Of a DNA stretch of 64,000 nt, positions 56,451 to 64,000 are shown piece by piece (position 1 is the first letter of the stretch; the number at the start of each line of letters is the position of its first letter). The DNA is from Cryoendolithus antarcticus (Eukaryota > Ascomycota > Dothideomycetes > Cladosporiales > Cladosporiaceae), in assembly GCA_002077065.1 (NCBI GenBank), contig NAJO01000045.1, positions 1-64,000 of the forward strand, read 5' to 3'. The notes beneath the pieces are model-generated. The model worked only from the letters and a program-made list of their open reading frames with translations, was not told the DNA's origin and searched no databases. A program made the translations under genes and the position numbers.

Positions 56451-57497
56451 ATGCCTGGACCCCGCCGGATCCGCATTCGGAGTGAGGAGATGGGACAGAT
56501 ATGCACAGTGGATATTGATCGCATGGAATATGTGCTGGACGATAGGACTCGGGTCCGAGTTGGCGATAATTACCAGCGAGGTATCCGGGAAGCATATGAA
56601 AGCTACAACGCCAGACAAGCGCAGCCCGAGTCTCCACCGTCTACTACTGCATATAATACTGCATCTGGTAGAAGGCAAGCTGGAAGCGGTGATCAGCCGC
56701 GATCACTCGGCCGTCGGGCGGACAGGGAGGACTCGCCGGACAAGTTGGCAGCCAATTTTCGACGGCTCAATGTGAGGAACAACGTGAGCGACGGGTCGCG
56801 CGATCGTGAAAAGGGCGAAGCAGTCCAATCGGAAGATGAAGTTCCTGTGCCGCGTCCTGGAGGGAGAAGGTCGAGCAATCAAGCCACGGCGTCCTTGCGA
56901 CGGGAACCTCGCGGAAGTGGGAGCCCACCCCAGCACCAGCGCTCTCAGCATAGCCCCGCGCCTGACGAGCCGTCGTCTCCATTAGCTGAACGCAACAAGC
57001 TTATAGTAACCCTAATGCGCGTTTACAACGTTCCTGCTCGCGACGCTATCGCTGTTGCAGATTTGGTAGAGGAAGATCATACCCCCGTCGCTGCGATCCG
57101 GATACACAACCTCATCCACTCGGATTGGAGCAAAGATGCCGCTATTCGGATATCAGCATTGATCGATGCAGGTCATCCAAAGAACGTAGCGATACAGGCA
57201 TACGAGCTGGAAGAGGACGACCGCCCGATAGGAATTGCCCTTGCGATGGCGCGACTGATGGTACAAGGTGCTAGCGAGGACGCAGCAGAATCGACCACAG
57301 ATTTGATTCGGATGGGCGTAGAAACTCCCTTGGCGCGCCGCGCAGGCCAAACCCGCGATGCTGGCCTGACGCGTGGCTCAGTTGAGGTTGTCGGAAAGGC
57401 TCTTCTGTCAAAATATACATTCGAGGAAGCTGTCAGAATCGCAAGGCGGCATCAAAGTGGCATCAGCTTTGCGAAGTCGGTGGAGGCAGAAGACTGA
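56451..57497 (+). CDS. Unknown protein with short helical repeats
   Basis: A 348-aa frame starts at ATG 56451. The first 55 residues (VDIDRMEYVLDDRTRVRVG) may form a small beta-rich domain, residues about 55-180 are Ser/Pro/Arg-rich and disordered, and residues about 183-335 form regularly spaced short helices. The repeat unit is 16-17 residues with a small residue at the start, Leu at position 7 and Gly or Asp at about 11; seven copies are visible at about 196-309. No family comes to mind; a compact alpha-solenoid is the likely fold. It sits upstream of three DUF6590 genes on the same strand, with no sequence resemblance to their DUF6590 core. A 5' exon further upstream is possible. Confidence 0.65.
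   Translation: MPGPRRIRIRSEEMGQICTVDIDRMEYVLDDRTRVRVGDNYQRGIREAYESYNARQAQPESPPSTTAYNTASGRRQAGSGDQPRSLGRRADREDSPDKLAANFRRLNVRNNVSDGSRDREKGEAVQSEDEVPVPRPGGRRSSNQATASLRREPRGSGSPPQHQRSQHSPAPDEPSSPLAERNKLIVTLMRVYNVPARDAIAVADLVEEDHTPVAAIRIHNLIHSDWSKDAAIRISALIDAGHPKNVAIQAYELEEDDRPIGIALAMARLMVQGASEDAAESTTDLIRMGVETPLARRAGQTRDAGLTRGSVEVVGKALLSKYTFEEAVRIARRHQSGISFAKSVEAED
57036..57377 (+). repeat. Seven tandem 16-17-residue helical repeats
   Basis: Units begin at ARDAIAVADLVEEDHTP, VAAIRIHNLIHSDWSKD, AAIRISALIDAGHPKN, VAIQAYELEEDDRPIG, IALAMARLMVQGASED, AAESTTDLIRMGVETP and a weaker LARRAGQTRDAGLTRG. The DNA copies are strongly diverged, so the repeat is held at protein level. Confidence 0.7.
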
Positions 57498-58129
57498 ACT
57501 TTGGCGACCGACTTGCCGTGTCGGAAACGGACAGTGGGTGAATGCGTCTGCTGTCCAGGAGAGCGCCTGGGCTGCAAGGCACCCAAATTACGGACCATCT
57601 CATTTTTGCGCTACGGATTACAGACGGTCATCGACAGCATCAACGAAGAACCCTGAGGGAGAGGCTTTGATCATTGATACGCTAGCGCATCTTTATTGGG
57701 CATGCAGCACGGCCAAAGGCAATGAACTTAGTAGCATACATATCACGTATATCTCACAAGCAAATTCATTCCGAGATTCGTTGTATCGCAGCATCTCGTA
57801 CCAAGATGATTCTATTTGATCAAGCTCGTTACATGATGCGTGGTGCGCACAAGGCAACCTGACGGGAGGGCTGTTGCCGTAGCAAGGCGTGAGGCTTGTT
57901 CTCGGCCCCAAGGCAAGTTGGAGCACCTTGACGAAAATATAGCAACGACGTACGAAACTGATTCCCTTGAGCTATTCACCAACAATGTGCCAACAAGCGT
58001 GCTGAGGCTTTGTATGATGAGACTTTGACCTGGTTCGATACTTGACTATATCTGGCCTATCGCGCGCCCTGTGACGAGGTATGGACTGACTGGCATCAAA
58101 TTGCGCTCGGTCCAGCACTGCAATGCAAG
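57498..58129. other. Intergenic region, no gene seen
   Basis: It separates the helical-repeat gene from the first DUF6590 gene. Only chance frames occur; a 148-codon frame crossing 57498 from 57373 overlaps the helical-repeat gene and has no motif. Confidence 0.35.
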
Positions 58130-60401
58130 ATGCCCACGGCACAGGATGTGGTCGAGCCCGTTTGGCAACATGATGAGAAGAATCGAATCTGGTACTGGTA
58201 TGATGCGCACAACGACGTTCACAGGAGATGGGACGATGGTAGCGAGCTCGACACGCGCCTGCTCACTCCGGGGCAACCTCACACGGCCTTTTCACCTTCA
58301 CCACCAGAGACTCGGAGCAGCACCAGCATTAGTCGTTGGAGCGATGGTTCCAGTGTGTCGAGTCGCATGCCCTTACAGCAAGGCGGATGGAACGGCGGGT
58401 TGCTCGGCCCCAGAAAACGACAGGGACATTCCCGCCAGTCTACAGACATAGGTGTGTTGTCGCTTCTGGGTAATGCATGTGATATGCTAACCTTCTTGTA
58501 GCACATAAGTTAAAATTCAGAGTGCAGTCGGAACCTCTGAAATATTTCCGACCGGGCACGGTGAGGGTTGAGATCCCCTGCTCGGCGAAGTCAGATCTAA
58601 CGTTTTGCTAGGTCTTCTATGTGCGCCGATTATACGCGGTGCCCTCCGACACTGTCCCGCGCAATGTGGCCGACACTCGGTCGGACGAAAAGATATTCGG
58701 TCTAGTTGTCATCAAGATCGGCGTGCTGAGTTGTAGTGTAGTGTATGACCCACCAACTCTACGATTCTCACCATGGCTATCCCATGCGAGAGTAGCTAAC
58801 AACACTGTAGGCCCATAGTACCGAACGTGACCGCCGGTGACATAGGTCACTCCGAGGTGCAACAGTACGGTATCATCTACACCGGTGATACAGTGCCAAA
58901 GACCTCGGCGGCCGAAATCGAAATGCAGCCCTTGCCCGTTAAAGTAAAGCCAGATGACAGCGAGTTCAGGCTACAGCGATCTACCCGCATCAACTATGGG
59001 AAAGTCCACAACATCGAACATAGCGCTAAGGTCTTGCCCTTTGGCAGAGTTGCTGATGGGTCGAGGGATCACTTGTTGAGACAGTTCGCTAATGTTTGGA
59101 GTACGCAGCTCGGCGTATCTCTGATACGTGAAGAGATGATACCTAGTGGAGTCAATGTCAATGGTCCTCCCTATGTACCTGTCACTCCGGTCGGGGAGCA
59201 GAGCGTTCAAAGGTCACAAGTCGCACCGGAACGAGCAGCTTTAAAGGATACACACGATGATCAAGAGCCAATCTCTACAGGTATCAGTAAGCTCATACTT
59301 GGGGCCGGTGGGCAGACTCGTACGCCTATTCTTGCATATCTCCCGCTCACTCAGCAGTCTGCCCATCCTACGGCGCCTCCTTGGTCCATGGGACCAGAGA
59401 CTACAGCTGCGGAGTCTGCTTCGACTCTGCGCGTCCGATCTACTGCTCTGAGTCCACCTACTGAGCAAAGCCCGGATCAGCACGGAACTCACGGGAATGC
59501 GGATACGGCGCTGCAGCAAGCAGAGATCGACAGACTGTATGGACGTCTCAAACGCTATGTCGGACTACATGAGACCGTACTGAATCAGCGCTATGACTTC
59601 GAGTCAGGGCTGAATTCAGCCTGGGAATCGCTGGCCCAATGTCTACAGATGATGGACGACGCGATCAAAAGACGAAACGAAGGACTTGAGGCAGCCAATG
59701 AACAGCTGGACGAAGCGTTTAGGGAAGCTCAAAAACAAGTCAGTCTTGCCAAGGACGTGCAGAAGATGACCACTGCGAAGCAACTGGAGCTGAGCACGAC
59801 CGAGACAGACATTCGCGATAACACCGAGGAGATACTGGCGTGGCGTTTGGCGAGCAAGGAGACGCTCGAGAGAATCGATGAGATGAAAGCTCTTGCTGTT
59901 CTGGCGTCAGAGAGTGCTTCAGCATTCGAGGCTGAGGACGGCCAGAATCCACGGCCCGAAGTGTTGGCCTTCAGAAGGGCGCAGGAACGAGTCGGGACAT
60001 CAAAAATGCAGTTGCAGGAATTTGATGAGGAGCACGAGGAACGTGTACGTCGCTTTGCAATGGCTTCTGACCGTGGTGAGCCTACGGATCCTCGATTTGC
60101 GGCACTGGAAACCGAGTACAAAACTCAGAGAACGACTCTTGCGATAGCACTGGAGAAAGACGAGATGCATCTGCAGGCCCGAAGGAAGGAGTGCTCTGCG
60201 GTCGGTATCGTATTCCAGGACGATTCTCTACTCAGTAATAGGGAGCCGATGGACAATACGAGCCACAAGAGCTTTTCGATAGATCTACATGATGAGGATG
60301 GCAGTCTGGAGGATTCATCGGCACACCAACAGGAGAAACTCGCGCTTGTCGATCGGTGGGTTCAGGAACTCCCCGCAGGATTCGGCCCGCCAATCGACTA
60401 A
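58130..60401 (+). CDS. DUF6590 protein A, with WW-like N-terminus and coiled-coil tail
   Basis: Four exons, 58130-58451, 58502-58560, 58612-58735 and 58819-60401 (introns 50, 51, 51 and 83 nt), encode 695 aa. The N-terminus has an aromatic WW-like segment (VWQHDEKNRIWYWYDAHND). The DUF6590 core reads KYFRPGT / VFYVRRLYAVPSD / FGLVVIKIGVLSC / a short Pro-Asn block / YGIIYTGD / RINYGKVHNIEHSAKVLPFGRV. A Ser/Pro/Thr linker and a long coiled coil (about 390-570) follow, ending in an acidic tail. The third acceptor (CCCATAG) was chosen because it restores frame. DUF6590 is a fungal family of unknown function. The coiled-coil tail is not found in the two neighbouring paralogs. The splice chain is inferred by eye. 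Confidence 0.75.
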
Positions 60402-60867
60402 TCGACTGTGCACAACAACCTCTCTCATTCATAGCGTGCAAGAAATACTGTGTGCTGTAGCAAAATGCATGTCGTAGTGTCCATTAAACACATTGTTTGT
60501 TCTATTACACCTCACAGTGCTTCCTAAGCGAACTGCGCGTTAGTGGCGGCAGCTACGGACTAGCGGGACGCTATACAGCTTGTGGTCCGCGTAGATCGCC
60601 TTGGGTTTGCCTCGAGGTTGCCTCGTCCGCATCGTGCAATAGAACGGCGGTCTCGCCAGCCCTGCACTTGCCTTTTTCATACTTTTGATCCACATTGGTA
60701 GAGTAGTTAGCCCTTCTTTTGTATATACTTGCCCTACCCTTGACCTGGCAAGCGTCTTCCGTTGTAAGATATTCAAAGCTTACGGCAGCGACTGCCGATC
60801 ATATTTTCGCAAGACATCAATCATTGGCCTACGTAGTTTCGCTAAAGAGTGAGGCAATAGATAATGA
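60402..60867. other. Intergenic spacer between DUF6590 genes A and B
   Basis: 466 bp, moderately AT-rich, with no supported gene. It includes the promoter of gene B. Confidence 0.35.
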
Positions 60868-62129
60868 ATGAGTCTCATGACAGACGAGCAAAGCAACCAG
60901 GTCTCGCACATTGGAGCAGGTCGAGGCCGTGCACGGAACCCTAGTGGCCGGGATGCACTTGGTGACGCTGATCAAGGATGGACACAGAGAGGGCGTGGAA
61001 GAGGTCGGCTAGGTGGGCAAGGTAGGAGCCGTGGTTATCGGCTGCCTTACAATAATGCGCCGCGGCAGCTTTCGCCACGAGCGACAGAACCTGAAGGTGC
61101 GCGCACTGCAACATACCGCTCACCTATAGCAAGTAACAGCACACCTCCGCTTGAGCGCAGCGCTCAGGATCTCGTCGCTGATACTACCCTCTCTGCACCG
61201 ACCATTGGTGCAGCAGCGGTCGCAACAGTGACATCAAATACTGGTAACAACGCCCAATCCGCTGCTGTACAACCGCGGAGGCAGTCCTTACAAGCCGAGT
61301 CGGGTAGCATTCGGGGGTATCTGCACGAGATGTCGCAGCCCCAGCAGACAGTAATCAGTCTTCCGGGTGGGTGAGGCCGGCTTGCAATAACCTGACCGAG
61401 TACACGCTAAGTAGCAATCAGGCTATCGCTCCCAAGGTAATGGCACTGCATTTTTCGCCCCCGGACGGGTAGGTACTTCCATATATGTCTCGAACAGGCT
61501 CCGATGGTCTGACGATGCTGAAGGTGTTCGAAATGATTCAGACGGATATTGCGGGATGGTCAGAGCAGACGTCCAATTCCAGCCGATCAATGAGTATCGA
61601 CTGCTTCGGTCAGCCGCTGATATCGAAGAGAAGGGCTCTAGTCTCGGTCCACGCTGAGGCGAATTGCTGTCGAGCTGTTCCGATCACAAGCTATGGTGGC
61701 CAAGGCGTGTCAAAGCCTTCGGTGATCAAATCGGACCACTGCATTGTGTATACCACAGATATACCTCCCGATCGTATGCCGGCAGAGGCTCCAAATATGC
61801 TGCAACGCGAAGAGCCGATGCAGCCTTACGCGATACGCATCGAACCTGATCTCGCTGCGGGCTGGGTGCTCAACGATCGCTCGCGTTTGAACCTCGCGGA
61901 GGAACGTACAGTTGAATACTACTATCGGGTGAAGAATCTTGGAAGGGTCAGTAAGGCTTCGATGCCGTATCTTGAACTACAGGTCAGGAAAGTGCGCGAG
62001 CAGAGAGAACTTCGCAACAAGGCGACGTCGTCACTAGACTTCAGCGTCGAAGAGGCATTGGTGGTACTTTCGCGGTCTGGGCTGCCTTTGGAAGTTATAC
62101 GGGAGCAGATAGAGAGGATGAGGATATGA
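60868..62129 (+). CDS. DUF6590 protein B, with Arg-Gly-rich N-terminus
   Basis: Three exons, 60868-61366, 61422-61468 (47 nt) and 61524-62129, with two 55-nt introns, encode 383 aa. The N-terminus has an RG-rich stretch (GRGRGRLGGQGRSRGY) typical of RNA-binding or low-complexity regions. The DUF6590 core reads FFAPGR / VFEMIQTD / RALVSVHAEANCCRAVPITSYGG / DHCIVYT / YAIRIEPD / RTVEYYYRVKNLGRV, followed by a C-terminal helix resembling a UBA-like or leucine-rich element (SVEEALVVLSRSGLPLEVIREQI). The micro-exon has the same phase-1 entry and phase-0 exit as in neighbours A and C. Start ATG 60868; a small out-of-frame ATG lies four bases before it. Function unknown. Confidence 0.77.
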
Positions 62130-62850
62130 ATGTTCAGTAAGCTCACGAATCGACTCTAACTCACTCGATACTCACTGTCAACGTATTGTATCCGTGGGAT
62201 GACACTTCCTGACCCCTAAATACTCGATCGTAGTATTGTAACAGTTCTGCCGCTGCGAACGTTGGAAGGTGCCGGCGCAGGAGTCCCGCCGACGCTGCCG
62301 TGAGCGTTAGTGATGCACAGCATAGAGTAATCGAATCCTACAAAACGGACTTACGTGATCACAGAGCGTCGTCTATTGCTTGGAATCATGTATGAGCGAT
62401 ACCAAGGTACGCACATTAGCATCTGCTGCATGATTGCCTGAGGCTTTCAAGGCTGAATTGCAGCGGACTCGCGTTGTTCCAAGCCATGATCGTCCTGGCT
62501 CAATCTGTCCTACGACCCTACAGTGTACGCGACATCATTCTGATTCAAACCCAAATGATCCGAGTGTTCTCGGTCTCACGCAGTAGCGGTCCACTAGGTG
62601 TCGGACAGCCTCACTGACACGTAAGTAGAGTCTTGAACAGCTGCAGACTTCGAGAGGTTTGCTGCATGTGGCATTTGTGGCTGCACGGCCCCGCCTCGCA
62701 GCTCGCACCTCCCGAAATGCTGACAGTCTTGCTTCTTGTCTGCTTCTCGCGGATCCAAAAGACACGTCTGTGGGTGATGACTGACGCCGTTTAGTTGGCC
62801 GGGCGCTCTCACGCCGGGGCGTGGCTTGCTGTACCCTTGGCAACGACAGC
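62130..62850. other. Intergenic spacer between DUF6590 genes B and C
   Basis: 721 bp with no supported gene. Minus-strand frames of about 100-140 codons that run into the next gene (62535-63019) lack motifs and oppose a well-supported gene. Confidence 0.35.
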
Positions 62851-64000
62851 ATGGCTTCAGCAGGGACACCACCAGGCTGGAAATACAGCCCAAAACTGCA
62901 GGGCTACTACTATATCGATGAGCGCGGCGACCGTCCGAAGACCTTGGTGACCTCCGATGGACGCCGGTACCCCGTCGACGGCAGCGTCCCATGGACGATG
63001 GAGGCAGCAGCAATGTCAAATCGAAGTTTAACCCGGACGGGGATCACTCGCGCATCAGACTATCAGGTTTCACCGAGGACACCACGTACGCAACCTTTCG
63101 AAGTAGCAGGCGGTCGTGGGCAGTTCACTCGTTATGCCGCGCCCAGTCCGGACACTACGCGCCCAGCACATCCGACTGTTTCCCGTGCTGTTACTGGTGG
63201 CAGTGCTCGCGCAACGCAATACCGTGCAGTCCCTGTCCGAGGATCAGACCTGGTGAACGCAAGGCCCAGCGCGGCACGACGGCCAGATCAGCTTGACCAG
63301 CCACGGCTTGAAACTCTGCTCAACGAAGGTGAGTGGCTCACTGCACTAAGCTAGCTCCGCCCTAACGCGACGATTCTGTAGAGTACAAGGTCCAGAACCA
63401 CCCTCGAAGTTTCTATGTCACTGGGAAGGTAATTACAATTCTTTTGCGCCGTGTCAAGTACAACGCTTACATTTCGAAAGGTCTTCATGACTCTATGGGC
63501 TGAACCTGCGAGAGCGAACAGCACAAAGTCTAATAGTGGAGAGATTTCAGATAGCGTTGTGACTGAGGGTCCCAATGGTGAACTGATCTTCTCGAAAGTA
63601 CGACGTTTTGTTGTTATCCGCACAGGGGATAGATCTTGCAGTGCACTGTGAGTCGGTGTCTGGTGTACTTGTCACAGCATACTAACGCCATTTGATGCAG
63701 CCCTATTGTGACATATACAAGCGCGAAAGCCTTAGCGCCCGGGTATCTAGCCTCTGAGCATGGGATAATATATAGCGGAGAGCGGCCTATCGATGAAGCA
63801 CGTCACCTTCCGGGCCTCCTCCCGCAAGCCGTGAGGGTGCAGCTTGACAATCCCAGCGCAAGACTCGATACCCAAACCCTAGTGGATTACAGCGCAGTTC
63901 ATACGATTGATCACGATCTGAAGGTCAAGTCACTTGGTCGGATCGATGACGACTCTACAGAGGCTCTGCTGAAACAATGGAAAAACGTGTTTGTTGCAAA
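62851..64000 (+). CDS. DUF6590 protein C, partial at window edge
   Basis: ATG 62851; exons 62851-63328, 63382-63428 (47 nt), 63481-63647 and 63701 onward, with introns of 53, 52 and 53 nt; the last has a perfect TACTAAC branch site. The reading frame is open at 64000, so the 3' end is missing. The N-terminus has an aromatic segment (GWKYSPKLQGYYYIDERGD). The DUF6590 core reads SFYVTGK / VFMTLWAEP / KVRRFVVIRTGDRSCSAL / PIVTYTSAKALAPG / EHGIIYSGERP / VRVQLDNP / SAVHTIDHDLKVKSLGRI, the most canonical of the three. Exon structure is closest to gene A. Function unknown. Confidence 0.8.

Overview
The window starts at a true chromosome end. Bases 1-98 are an uninterrupted CCCTAA telomere array, so the chromosome interior lies to the right. 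TTAGGG telomeres, introns of about 50-80 nt with GTNNGT donors and CTGAC/CTAAC branch sites, RIP-type mutation, and the gene families present (HET, DUF6590, Zn2Cys6, fungal N-acetylglucosamine-induced protein, RO10) indicate a filamentous ascomycete. My best guess is a Dothideomycete of the Capnodiales/Mycosphaerellales type; this is inference, as nothing in the sequence names the species.

Layout. (1) 99-1860 is a RIP-saturated relic: no CA or TG dinucleotide occurs on the + strand from base 1 to about 1570. (2) 1861-9000 is sparse subtelomere: an acyltransferase-3 membrane protein with a 63-bp C-terminal tandem repeat, a small ABM-domain monooxygenase-like gene, a decayed M20 peptidase and a vacuolar amino-acid transporter. 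(3) 9.2-23 kb is unexpectedly core: RO10-like dynactin factor, RIO1 kinase, two unknown proteins, cohesin SMC3 divergent from the YEATS protein YAF9, a frameshifted F-box gene, and splicing factor SYF2. (4) 23.7-29.9 kb holds a Zn2Cys6 regulator beside two secreted hydrolases (M28 peptidase, type-B carboxylesterase). (5) 31.5-49.6 kb carries a 1748-residue Ala/Ser repeat protein divergent from the ER ubiquitin ligase DOA10, a HET-domain gene, APC3/CDC27, and the ER protein SND2/TMEM208. (6) 50.3-54.5 kb has arylamine N-acetyltransferase, cytochrome-b5 reductase, an N-acetylglucosamine-induced protein and an orphan. (7) 54.5-64 kb is accessory again: two 5'-truncated genes head to head, a gene with 16-residue helical repeats, then three tandem DUF6590 paralogs, the last cut by the window edge.

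I joined exons by reading splice sites and checking that each joined CDS is a multiple of three and keeps family motifs in frame. Several apparent starts were non-ATG extensions, so I moved them to the first sensible ATG. Housekeeping genes are intron-poor. No tRNA, rRNA or CRISPR was recognised.

Most notable are the total CpA/TpG loss next to the telomere, the DUF6590 array with a shared micro-exon architecture, the helical-repeat gene beside it, the head-to-head truncated pair at 55.1 kb, and the large Ala/Ser repeat protein.
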